A stretch of 7,180 bases of DNA, from contig DUKF01000251.1 in assembly GCA_013329455.1 (NCBI GenBank), positions 1-7,180 of the forward strand, written 5' to 3'. The notes under the pieces were generated by a model. It was not told where the DNA came from, ran no database searches, and worked only from the letters and a program-made list of their open reading frames with translations. Shown piece after piece: positions 1-5,142 of this stretch. How positions within the stretch are numbered: position 1 is the first letter of the stretch; every line of letters begins with the position of its first letter. This DNA is from Methanotrichaceae archaeon (GTDB lineage Archaea; Halobacteriota; Methanosarcinia; Methanotrichales; Methanotrichaceae). A program made the position numbers and the translations under genes.

Positions 1-367
1 TGATCTCGTTGCCTTTGGACCCGACGTAGATCCCAGGACCCGCAAAGTCGGATATGGTGATGCCCTCGATTTTGCAGCCGTCCGCCAAAACCTCGATCCC
101 GATATCGCTCCCGTCACCAGAGAGGTTGACGGCCTCATCCTCGCCTCTGGGAGGCATTATTATGAGGCTCTTGTTCAAAACGATGTGCTCCCGATAAGTT
201 CCGGGCTTTACGTAAATCGTATCTCCGTCGTTTGCTATTGTCACTGCTTCGTTTATGGAATGGTACTGGGCGAAGCCGTCGTCGTCCACGATGTACATCT
301 TGGCGTCAGCTCCAACGATTAGGCTCGCACATAGAATGATCAAGATCGCAACGGTCAATCTCAGCAT
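1..367 (-). CDS. Secreted right-handed parallel beta-helix (NosD-like) protein, 5' part only
   Basis: The reading frame starts at ATG 367 on the minus strand and stays open for 122 codons to the window edge, so the C-terminus is missing. GAGGTG (373-378, minus) lies 5 bases before the ATG, a good SD. Residues 1-22 form a signal peptide: a short basic start (MLRLTVAILI) and a hydrophobic stretch ending near GADA. The mature start (MYIVDDDG, then SINEAVTIANDGDTIYVKPG and TYREHIVLNKS) is the typical opening of NosD/periplasmic copper-binding and pectate-lyase-like beta-helix repeat proteins, which methanogens often carry as large surface proteins. Later residues (IEGITISDFAG) look like the first beta-helix coils. 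The protein is probably exported and attached to or released from the envelope; its ligand is unknown. Whether PKD or anchor domains follow cannot be seen. The family call is firm; a copper role is not implied. Confidence 0.85.
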   Translation of the reverse strand, partial: MLRLTVAILIILCASLIVGADAKMYIVDDDGFAQYHSINEAVTIANDGDTIYVKPGTYREHIVLNKSLIIMPPRGEDEAVNLSGDGSDIGIEVLADGCKIEGITISDFAGPGIYVGSKGNEI

Positions 368-457
368 ACGTCCACCTCGGCAAAGAGCCATTCAATCCAT
401 AATACGTCTTTCCATCAATAATCAATATCGGATCTTCGGCTTTGCGAGCTACCCCAT

Positions 458-473
458 GCAAAAATCTTATCTA
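458..473 (+). promoter_or_regulatory. Promoter (BRE/TATA) of the DUF2116 operon
   Basis: GCAAAAA (458-464) followed by TCTTATCTA (465-473) reads as an archaeal BRE plus TATA box. The motif ATCTTA starts 45 bases before TTG 509, the same spacing as before the gene at 3903. Transcription would begin near 495, just ahead of the SD at 499-505. The rest of the 368-508 gap holds only upstream sequence for the divergent beta-helix gene; AT-rich ATCAATAATCAATAT (414-428) may belong to its minus-strand promoter, but its spacing is not convincing. Confidence 0.6.
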
Positions 474-498
474 CGGTCCTGGTCATAACCACGGTGTT

Positions 499-505
499 GG
501 TGATC
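499..505 (+). promoter_or_regulatory. SD that selects TTG 509 as the DUF2116 start
   Basis: GGTGATC is an exact complement of the archaeal 16S rRNA tail (GAUCACC). It sits 3 bases before TTG 509, the spacing expected for this part of the anti-SD. It lies downstream of GTG 494, so it cannot serve that start. GTG 518 is the other possible start. Confidence 0.6.
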
Positions 506-508
506 GGT

Positions 509-706
509 TTGACAAATGTGGCATCTCACAAGCACTGCATCGTCTGCGGCAAGACCATCGATGAGATGGAGACCTTCTGCGACGAGGTCTGCGAGTCGAA
601 GTACAAATCCGCCCAGAGACGCCAGACGCTCTTCTTCTTGGTATTCATAGGGCTTTTGATCCTGATGCTCATAGTTCCCGCGATATTGAATGCGACCCAA
701 GGTTGA
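509..706 (+). CDS. Small zinc-ribbon membrane protein, DUF2116 family
   Basis: A 65-residue protein. Its N-terminal half is a zinc ribbon: C10-x2-C13 in HKHCIVCGK, then C24-x3-C28 in FCDEVCESKY, four cysteines placed to bind one zinc. A basic linker (QRR, 36-38) is followed by one hydrophobic segment at about 41-60, so the likely topology is a cytosolic ribbon on a single C-terminal membrane anchor. This matches the archaeal DUF2116 (COG4068) layout and length. The function is unknown; a small membrane-tethered binding or adaptor role is only a guess. TTG 509 is chosen because the SD (499-505) and the inferred transcript start (~495) both fit it; GTG 494 would extend the protein by 5 residues but would have no leader. 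The stop overlaps a possible TTG start of the next gene (TTGA, 703-706), so the two are surely co-transcribed and probably translationally coupled. Confidence 0.88.
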   Translation: MTNVASHKHCIVCGKTIDEMETFCDEVCESKYKSAQRRQTLFFLVFIGLLILMLIVPAILNATQG

Positions 707-711
707 GAGAG

Positions 712-1155
712 ATGAGATCGGCGACGGTCGTTATTCTGCTGCTTATTCCGCTGCTATTCGTCCTCGCCAGTCCAAGCCTTGCCGAGCAGGGAAGAGAGTA
801 CATCCAGGTCCAGGAGGTGACGATGTCCCTTGAGGACGGCGACGCCGTATTCGACGTGTTGTTCGACCTCGACCCCTTGGCCAGGCTCTACGTCCTCGCC
901 CTGGGAAGCAAATACATCGAGCCCGAGCTGATCGACCTATTTTCCGATTTCGATAACGTGACGGTGAGGAGAACCAAGCCTCAAAGAGCAGTCCTCGTCT
1001 CGAAAGGGGCTGGCGAGTTTAGGAGCGGATACTATCTCTACGATTCCAGACAATTGCGCCATCAGGTCCCCAAGCTCACCATCGTCTATCCCGAGCGGCT
1101 ATCCCGCACCTTCTACAAAGTTTCCGCTACACCCAGCGTCTTCTCCGAGGCCTGA
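712..1155 (+). CDS. Secreted protein of unknown function, partner of the DUF2116 gene
   Basis: A 147-residue protein from ATG 712. A TTG at 703, overlapping the upstream stop, would add three residues. Residues 1-25 are a clear signal peptide: MRSATVV, then a leucine/isoleucine-rich core, then a cleavage-like SPSLA-EQ. The mature part is acidic to neutral and looks like a compact alpha/beta domain (IQVQEVTMSLEDGDAVFDV, then LYVLALGSKYIEPELIDLF and TVRRTKPQRAVLVS). There is no second membrane segment, no lipobox and no cysteine. I do not recognise the family. Its position directly after the zinc-ribbon gene suggests an envelope partner facing outward while the ribbon protein faces the cytosol; that is inference. 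No separate SD stands out, which fits coupled translation. It ends 19 bases before the convergent histidine kinase gene. Confidence 0.82.
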   Translation: MRSATVVILLLIPLLFVLASPSLAEQGREYIQVQEVTMSLEDGDAVFDVLFDLDPLARLYVLALGSKYIEPELIDLFSDFDNVTVRRTKPQRAVLVSKGAGEFRSGYYLYDSRQLRHQVPKLTIVYPERLSRTFYKVSATPSVFSEA

Positions 1156-1171
1156 AAAATGTTTTCTTTTT
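1155..1171. terminator. Shared T-rich terminator between convergent genes
   Basis: AAAAATGTTTTCTTTTT gives T4-C-T5 (1162-1171) on the plus strand after the stop at 1155, and T5 on the minus strand (complement of 1155-1159) after the kinase stop at 1175. Short T runs without a hairpin are the usual archaeal terminator form. The two stops are so close that one element could serve both directions. Confidence 0.5.
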
Positions 1172-1174
1172 CGT

Positions 1175-3163
1175 CTAAGATTCCGCCTTTTCCCCAGCCA
1201 GGGGCAAGGTGAAGCAGACGGCGCACCCTTCACCGGGCGCTGACTCCATCCAGATTCGCCCGCCATGAACCTCTATTATTCTCTTGACTATGGCAAGGCC
1301 GGCCCCGGTTCCGTTGCTCTTCCTGTCGACCTTGTAGAAGAGGCCGAAGACCTTTTCTTGCTGGTTCGTGGGGATCCCTGGGCCGTTGTCCCGGACGAAG
1401 AAAACGGGCTCACCATCATCCTCTCTCCGAAAGCCGATATCGATCTTCGGCCGGGAGGAGGACCCACCCGCCGCGTACTTCGCACAGTTCTCTATCAGGT
1501 TGACGAGAGCCTCCACCATCCTCAGGCGGTCGACGCAGATCGCAGGCAATCCTTCTGCCACAGAGACCTCGATCCCCTTCGCCTTTACCATCTCCCCCGT
1601 CTGGTCCAGGGCCTCGGCGGCGATCTCCTCGAAAGACGCCTCCTCGGATGGGTTGACGACCTTTCCGATCATGGATAGCTCCAGGGTGTCGGTCAAAAGT
1701 CGGTCCATCCTGGAAGTTGCCCTCTCCATCCGCGTCAGGTCCGCTTCGATACCCTCGCAGTCGCCCTTTTCGGCATCTTCTCGAAGGCAGGCGGCAAAGC
1801 CCTTCATCGCCATGAGCGGGGACCGAAGATCGTGGGAGACGGAATAGACGAAGCTCTCCATCTCGGCGTTCTTCGCCTCAAGCTCTGCAGTTCTCACCTC
1901 GAGCGCCTCCGTCGCCCGTATCCGGACGATGGCGTTTCCGATCATGGTCGCGATCGTCTTGAGGGCAGTTCTGCTGGCGATGGGGACCTGGCCGAGGGTG
2001 TGGGATCCGATGCTGTAGCAGCCGATGACCCGGTCCTGGTGGAGGATGGGAACGACAGCGATCGATCGGATGCCCTCGCACACCCTCGCCTTTTGGAGGG
2101 GAAGATCTGAATCCTGGAACCGAATGTAGATTGATCTGCCCTCCATCACCTTTCGAGCCCTTTTCGAATCTCGCTTCTGGTTCGATATCAAACTCAGAAA
2201 ATCCTCGCTGAGACCCGTGGAGTGGGCGAGCAAAAGATCGCCGGAACTCTCGTCCAAAAGGTAAATGGTACCGCAATCCATATCCGATATCGCGATCGCG
2301 GTGTCGACACAGATCTTCAGAGCCTTCTCCAGGGAGGCCGTCTCAGAAAGCTTCAGTGACATGTCCCGCTGAAGCATGAGCTGTCTGCGAGCCCGTTTCC
2401 GATCCGTGACGTCGTGAACGATCCCCTCTACCTCCGAAGGACGACCTCTTCTATCGCAGACGTTCCGGACCGTCTCGTAAACCCACCGAATCTCCCCATC
2501 TTTTCGAAAAATTCTGTAAATACGTTTGGCTGTGCAATCAGGATCGGCCATCAACCTTTCATTAATTTCCACTAATTTGGGGCGGTCGTCAGGATGGATT
2601 ATCCGGTCCCACCTGACCCTACCCTCGAAAAAATCCTCTTCGGAATAACCGGTGATCGCCTCCACCTGGCCGTGAACGAAGGTGGGGACAGATCCGGGAG
2701 GATTTCGAAAGGCGATCCCTGGAAAGTTCTGAACGAAGGTCCGGTAGCGCTCTTCGCTCTCATGAAGGGCCCTTTTGGCCCTGCTCCTGTCGGCGGCCAA
2801 TCTGATATGATGAGAGAGCTCCGCGAACATCAGAGTAGTGCCGCCGTTCTTTTGGAGATAGTAGTCGGCGCCACAGTTGAAGGCTTCGATCGCCACCTCT
2901 TCACGGCTTTTTCCCGTGAAAAGGATGAAGGGAATCTCCAGATCCTGGTCTCGGACGGCCTTCAGGAAGGTTATACCGTCCATCTCAGGCATCGCATAAT
3001 CGGAAACAACGACGTCGTAGCGCGAGGCGTCGTCCCCCAGCCGCCCCATCGCGGCTCTCGCCGAAAGCATGGGATCTACCTCAATATCGCTGGACCTTTC
3101 GAGAAAAGTTTTTGTTAGTTCCATAATCATGGGGTCGTCGTCCACCATCAAAACCTGAATCAC
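1175..3163 (-). CDS. Soluble sensor histidine kinase with N-terminal receiver domain (REC-PAS-GAF-HisKA-HATPase)
   Basis: A 662-residue cytosolic signalling protein with no membrane segment. Domains in order: receiver (about 1-125) with acidic D8/D9, phosphoacceptor D55 in SDYAMPEMDG, T83 and K105, all intact; PAS (about 135-255, ending IVHDVTDRKRA); GAF (about 275-415); short coiled coil (418-436); HisKA with H444 in SVSHDLRSPL; HATPase_c (about 540-655) with N-box NLIENCAKY (555-563), G1 DNGPGIP (592-598) and G2 GTGAGLAI (618-625). It should autophosphorylate H444 and exchange phosphate with an Asp, either its own D55 or one on another protein. The N-terminal receiver suggests it is itself an output target of another kinase. 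GTG 3163 is supported by GGAGG (3170-3174, minus) 6 bases upstream. No output regulator gene is adjacent, so it is an orphan here. Its signal is unknown; PAS and GAF domains commonly bind small ligands, haem or flavin. Confidence 0.93.
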   Translation of the reverse strand: MIQVLMVDDDPMIMELTKTFLERSSDIEVDPMLSARAAMGRLGDDASRYDVVVSDYAMPEMDGITFLKAVRDQDLEIPFILFTGKSREEVAIEAFNCGADYYLQKNGGTTLMFAELSHHIRLAADRSRAKRALHESEERYRTFVQNFPGIAFRNPPGSVPTFVHGQVEAITGYSEEDFFEGRVRWDRIIHPDDRPKLVEINERLMADPDCTAKRIYRIFRKDGEIRWVYETVRNVCDRRGRPSEVEGIVHDVTDRKRARRQLMLQRDMSLKLSETASLEKALKICVDTAIAISDMDCGTIYLLDESSGDLLLAHSTGLSEDFLSLISNQKRDSKRARKVMEGRSIYIRFQDSDLPLQKARVCEGIRSIAVVPILHQDRVIGCYSIGSHTLGQVPIASRTALKTIATMIGNAIVRIRATEALEVRTAELEAKNAEMESFVYSVSHDLRSPLMAMKGFAACLREDAEKGDCEGIEADLTRMERATSRMDRLLTDTLELSMIGKVVNPSEEASFEEIAAEALDQTGEMVKAKGIEVSVAEGLPAICVDRLRMVEALVNLIENCAKYAAGGSSSRPKIDIGFRREDDGEPVFFVRDNGPGIPTNQQEKVFGLFYKVDRKSNGTGAGLAIVKRIIEVHGGRIWMESAPGEGCAVCFTLPLAGEKAES

Positions 3164-3205
3164 GAACTTCCTCCACCGACCTCCAAGCGAGTATGGCCTA
3201 CATTC

Positions 3206-3240
3206 AAAACTATCGTATTTGTAAGTTCCGATATAGTTTT
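3206..3240. repeat. Inverted repeat in the kinase/trmO intergenic region
   Basis: AAAACTAT (3206-3213) and ATAGTTTT (3233-3240) are exact 8-base inverted arms separated by 19 bases. With a two-base bulge the match extends to CG next to each arm on the inner side. It overlaps the likely minus-strand TATA of the kinase gene, so it could be an operator for a dimeric regulator, or simply two promoter-like AT-rich boxes facing each other. Confidence 0.4.
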
Positions 3241-3242
3241 AC
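3229..3242 (-). promoter_or_regulatory. Probable promoter of the histidine kinase gene
   Basis: On the minus strand this reads GTAAAACTATATCG, resembling the BRE/TATA before the gene at 3903 (AAAAATCTTAATATCG). Transcription would start near 3207, giving a leader of about 44 bases containing the SD at 3170-3174. A weaker alternative, ACAAATACG, lies closer to the gene (about 3214-3222). Confidence 0.4.
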
Positions 3243-3330
3243 AGGTTCGGCCCCCATATTCAGCGCTCAATCCTGATTTCGGGGTTGTTCAAATTCGATC
3301 CATTCGAAAGAATCTGCTATGGCGACATAG

Positions 3331-3345
3331 AAAAAGAGATATCAC
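3331..3345 (+). promoter_or_regulatory. Promoter of trmO, leaderless type
   Basis: AAAAAGAGATATCAC combines a purine-rich BRE with a TATA-like GATATCAC (3338-3345). GATATCAC begins exactly 31 bases before ATG 3369, placing the transcript start at or within a few bases of the ATG. The same octamer at the same distance precedes the gene at 5143. Confidence 0.5.
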
Positions 3346-3368
3346 ACGACGGCCGTTCATCTGTCAGC

Positions 3369-3824
3369 ATGAACCTAGAACCCACGACATTCACCCCGAT
3401 AGGCGTCGTCCATTGCGCCTTCGGCGAGCCGTCGGACCCCAAGACCATGAGAAACTCCCTATCCACCCTCGAGATCGATGAGAAGTACCAGGACGCCCTG
3501 GAGGGTATCGAGAAGTTCCGCCACATCTTTGTCATTTACCAAATCCACCGCGCCCTGGGCTACGACCTCAGAGTCCACCCCATGGGCGACGAGTCGATCC
3601 CCAAAAGGGGCCTTTTCGCTACCAGGACACCCAGAAGGCCAAACCCCATCGGCCTTACGGTGGTGGAGGTCCTGAACATCGAGGGAAACAAGATCACGGT
3701 CACCGGCCTTGACGCTCTGGACGATAGCCCCGTCCTGGACATCAAACCCTACGAGGAGCACTTCGACTCACCCAAAGGGGTGGAGGCGGAGAAGGACCCA
3801 GATTACCGACCCCAGGAAGGCTGA
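3369..3824 (+). CDS. trmO: TsaA/TrmO-family SAM-dependent tRNA methyltransferase
   Basis: A 151-residue protein covering one TsaA-like domain (PF01980). In bacteria TrmO transfers a methyl group from S-adenosylmethionine to N6 of t6A at position 37 of certain tRNAs; archaeal members are shorter, and this length fits the domain alone. Visible hallmarks are the opening FTPIGVVHC (8-16), the central FRHIFVIYQIH (50-60), the signature GLFATRTPRRPNPIG (81-95) and GLDALDDSPVLDIKPY (113-128). The C-terminal tail (133-151) is short and charged. ATG 3369 is chosen because the family starts just before the PIGVV strand and because GATATCAC lies 31 bases upstream; the frame is open back to TTG 3285 but those 28 residues look non-coding. 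No SD precedes ATG 3369, as expected for a leaderless message. The gene diverges from the kinase gene with 205 bases between starts. Archaeal substrates are little tested, so the exact tRNA target is inference. Confidence 0.9.
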   Translation: MNLEPTTFTPIGVVHCAFGEPSDPKTMRNSLSTLEIDEKYQDALEGIEKFRHIFVIYQIHRALGYDLRVHPMGDESIPKRGLFATRTPRRPNPIGLTVVEVLNIEGNKITVTGLDALDDSPVLDIKPYEEHFDSPKGVEAEKDPDYRPQEG

Positions 3825-3851
3825 GAGCGCCGGGAGGGTCGTCATAATCTC

Positions 3852-3868
3852 GGAAAAATCTTAATATC
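3852..3868 (+). promoter_or_regulatory. Promoter (BRE/TATA) of the first COG4315 gene
   Basis: GGAAAAATCTTAATATC is a strong BRE/TATA match. ATCTTA (3858-3863) lies 45 bases before TTG 3903, and the transcript should start near 3890, directly before the SD. It sits only about 30 bases after the trmO stop. No T-tract separates the genes, so read-through from trmO is also possible. Confidence 0.65.
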
Positions 3869-3890
3869 GGGGCAGCGCAAATAAAGTCCA

Positions 3891-3897
3891 GAGGTGA
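3891..3897 (+). promoter_or_regulatory. SD that selects TTG 3903
   Basis: GAGGTGA matches the archaeal anti-SD. It includes the GTG at 3894 that a longest-frame rule would call as the start. The correct start is more likely TTG 3903, 6 bases after GAGGTG. Confidence 0.65.
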
Positions 3898-3902
3898 AGA
3901 AT

Positions 3903-4325
3903 TTGAGATTCGCAACCCTTCTGACATTGGCATTGCTGGCGACTGTCGTCGCAGCTTATGCCTCCGAAACCGAGTACACCGTCGATCTGGCCTCCGACGA
4001 GGCCCTCGGAACCTTCCTCGTCGATGGAGAGGGCATGACCCTCTATTACTTTGCCAACGACGTCCCAGGAAGCGGCGCTAGCACATGTTATGACACCTGC
4101 GTCGAACGCTGGCCCGTCTTCTTCGCTGAGGAGATCACAGTTCCTGCAGAGCTGAACGTCACCGACTTCAACGGCATCGTCAGAGATGACGGCACCACCC
4201 AGACCACCTATAAGGGATGGCCGCTCTACTACTACTTCCAGGATAAGAGCCCCGGCGACGTCAAGGGCCAGGGCGTGGGCGGCGTCTGGTTCGTCGTCAA
4301 CCCCGAGAACTTCCCCCCTGAATAA
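3903..4325 (+). CDS. Secreted COG4315 protein with two Yx(FWY)xxD motifs, copy 1
   Basis: A 140-residue exported protein. Residues 1-20 are a signal peptide (MRFATLLTLALLATVVAAYA) with no lipobox cysteine, so it is probably free or only loosely held outside the cell. The mature part carries two repeats of the COG4315/PF03640 'secreted repeat' family: LVDGEGMTLYYFAND (39-53) followed by C62-x3-C66 and WP (70-71), then TYKGWPLYYYFQD (102-114) followed by GQGVGGVWFVV. Each holds one Yx(FWY)xxD motif. The CxxxC pair probably forms a disulfide; it is not a CxxCH haem site. The biochemical role of the family is unknown. The downstream gene at 4528 is a gapless paralog, about 62 identical of 112 mature residues by hand count, so the pair arose by tandem duplication that is not recent. 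Promoter and SD are separate from those of copy 2, so the two can be expressed independently. Confidence 0.88.
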   Translation: MRFATLLTLALLATVVAAYASETEYTVDLASDEALGTFLVDGEGMTLYYFANDVPGSGASTCYDTCVERWPVFFAEEITVPAELNVTDFNGIVRDDGTTQTTYKGWPLYYYFQDKSPGDVKGQGVGGVWFVVNPENFPPE

Positions 4326-4346
4326 GGGCAGCTTTCTTGACCCCCA

Positions 4347-4353
4347 TTTTTTT
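4347..4353 (+). terminator. T-tract terminator after COG4315 copy 1
   Basis: Seven T residues after CCCCCA, 21 bases past the stop at 4325. A plain T run of this length is typical for archaeal termination. Confidence 0.5.
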
Positions 4354-4416
4354 AAGGCGTCCGTTCAAGCCGACGGTCTTCCAGAAAGGATTCGCTCGTA
4401 AGAAGAAGATCTGACC

Positions 4417-4447
4417 CGACCCACCTCGAAAAGAGATGGGTCGTTTT
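4417..4447 (+). terminator. Hairpin plus T-tract between the two COG4315 genes
   Basis: CGACCCACCTC (4417-4427) pairs with GAGATGGGTCG (4433-4443) over 11 positions with one C-A mismatch, around a GAAAA loop, and is followed by TTTT (4444-4447). This is the shape of a bacterial intrinsic terminator. It lies about 35 bases before the promoter of copy 2, so it may be a backup stop that insulates copy 2 from copy 1. The rest of the 4326-4494 gap holds the T7 tract and no credible ORF on either strand. Confidence 0.5.
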
Positions 4448-4480
4448 ACGATCGCAAGCTCTCGGGACAGTCCGCCTCTC

Positions 4481-4493
4481 GGAATCTTTAAAC
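4481..4493 (+). promoter_or_regulatory. Promoter (BRE/TATA) of the second COG4315 gene
   Basis: GGAATCTTTAAAC gives a TATA box CTTTAAAC (4486-4493). ATCTTTA starts 44 bases before TTG 4528; the predicted transcript start (~4516) falls just before the SD at 4518. Confidence 0.6.
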
Positions 4494-4517
4494 GTTGAGC
4501 AGCAGGATAAGGTCCAC

Positions 4518-4523
4518 GGTGAT
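4518..4523 (+). promoter_or_regulatory. SD that selects TTG 4528
   Basis: GGTGAT, complementary to the 16S tail, lies 4 bases before TTG 4528. The upstream TTG 4495 would fall only two bases after the TATA box, before any transcript begins, so it cannot be the start. Confidence 0.65.
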
Positions 4524-4527
4524 AAAA

Positions 4528-4947
4528 TTGAAGATCATAACCGTGCTGGCCCTGGCGATCGCGTCGATGACCATCGTCGCCATCGGAGCGGCAGCCCCAG
4601 CCAACACCATCGATCTCGCCTCAATAGACGGCCTAGGCGAGTACCTGGTGGACCAAGATGGGATGAGCCTCTACTACTTCGCCAACGACACTGCAAAGAG
4701 CGAAGCGAGCAGCTGTGGCGACACATGCATTCAGTATTGGCCACCTTTCCACACCGGCCAGATCATAATCCCCCTGGATCTGAGCTCCTTCGACTTTGAC
4801 ACCATCTACCGGGAGGACGGCTCTGCCCAGACCACCTACAAGGGCTGGCCCCTTTACTACTACACCAACGACTACAACCCCGGCGACATCAGAGGCCAGG
4901 GGATAAACGACGTTTGGTTTGTGGCAGGTCCCGATATGATGCCCTGA
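4528..4947 (+). CDS. Secreted COG4315 protein with two Yx(FWY)xxD motifs, copy 2
   Basis: A 139-residue paralog of the gene at 3903. A signal peptide covers about residues 1-25 (MKIITVLALAIASMTIVAIG then AAAPA). Motif one is LVDQDGMSLYYFAND (40-54), followed by C63-x3-C67 and WPP (71-73); motif two is TYKGWPLYYYTND (103-115), followed by GQGINDVWFV. The block QTTYKGWPLYYY is identical in both copies, as is YYFAND, so these are the constrained surfaces. Divergence is greatest between the WP and the second repeat (74-100) and just after YYFAND. There is no membrane anchor and no lipobox. Function is unknown; ligand binding or redox activity at the cell surface is speculation. TTG 4528 is chosen from promoter and SD geometry and gives a normal signal peptide; starting at 4495 would add 11 polar, basic residues ahead of it. 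Confidence 0.88.
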   Translation: MKIITVLALAIASMTIVAIGAAAPANTIDLASIDGLGEYLVDQDGMSLYYFANDTAKSEASSCGDTCIQYWPPFHTGQIIIPLDLSSFDFDTIYREDGSAQTTYKGWPLYYYTNDYNPGDIRGQGINDVWFVAGPDMMP

Positions 4948-4951
4948 GATA

Positions 4952-4973
4952 GGACCTTTGTCCATCTATTTTT
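4952..4973 (+). terminator. Weak hairpin plus T-tract after COG4315 copy 2
   Basis: GGAC (4952-4955), loop CTTT, GTCC (4960-4963), then T5 at 4969-4973. The stem is only 4 base pairs, so the T run is probably the working part. It overlaps the last codons of the antisense small ORF. Confidence 0.4.
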
Positions 4974-5097
4974 CGCTCTTCAGCTTTTCAGCCTTCTCAA
5001 CTTTTTCAGATCTGGTTTTCGTCAGCCAATCCTGGCCCAGAGAGGCAGCTGCCGATATGAAGTGGCTTTGCAGAAACGGCGACAGCTCTTTGGCCAT
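4966..5097 (-). CDS. Possible 43-residue protein, unknown function
   Basis: The minus strand from ATG 5097 to TAG 4966-4968 encodes 43 residues: MAKELSPFLQSHFISAA at the start, GQDWLTKT in the middle and a Lys/Glu-rich helical end (EKVEKAEKLKSEK). An in-frame TGA seven codons before the ATG closes the frame, so no longer version exists. The composition looks protein-like: amphipathic N-terminal half, charged C-terminal helix, no cysteine, no signal peptide and no odd codons. It would explain the otherwise empty 4948-5142 gap. GATAAATC on the minus strand (5131-5138) could be its TATA, with a leader of about 10 bases; no SD is visible. It diverges from the DUF1624 gene with 45 bases between starts and converges on COG4315 copy 2. 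I recognise no family. It could also be chance, or the tail of a decayed gene. Confidence 0.45.
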   Translation of the reverse strand: MAKELSPFLQSHFISAAASLGQDWLTKTRSEKVEKAEKLKSEK

Positions 5098-5104
5098 CGC
5101 TGAT

Positions 5105-5119
5105 GGATAATGATATCAC
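5105..5119 (+). promoter_or_regulatory. Promoter of the DUF1624 gene, leaderless type
   Basis: GGATAATGATATCAC ends in GATATCAC (5112-5119), exactly 31 bases before ATG 5143, as at trmO. TGATATCA (5111-5118) is a perfect palindrome lying between two divergent starts (5097 minus, 5143 plus). The predicted transcript start (~5141) is next to the ATG. Confidence 0.5.
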
Positions 5120-5142
5120 GGCGTAGAAACGATTTATCCATC

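Noticed and set aside
494..508. GTG 494 as the start of the DUF2116 protein
   Set aside because: It sits at the predicted transcript start and upstream of the only SD (499-505); TTG 509 fits both.
1265..3118. Several plus-strand frames of 90-175 codons inside the kinase gene
   Set aside because: The minus-strand kinase has complete domains across this whole span; the plus frames are mirror effects of its codon use, with no family features.
3285..3368. N-terminal extension of trmO from TTG 3285
   Set aside because: It includes the probable promoter, has no family similarity, and the conserved domain begins right after ATG 3369.
4495..4527. TTG 4495 as the start of COG4315 copy 2
   Set aside because: It follows the TATA box by two bases, before any transcript would begin, and adds a polar basic stretch ahead of the signal peptide.
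4083..4740. CxxxC in the COG4315 proteins as a cytochrome haem site
   Set aside because: The pattern is C-x3-C without a following histidine, so it does not match CxxCH; a disulfide is more likely.
4976..5015. Run of T-rich segments as a multiple terminator
   Set aside because: These are complements of AAA/GAA/AAG codons in the Lys/Glu-rich end of the small minus-strand ORF; only the T5 at 4969-4973 is kept as a possible terminator.
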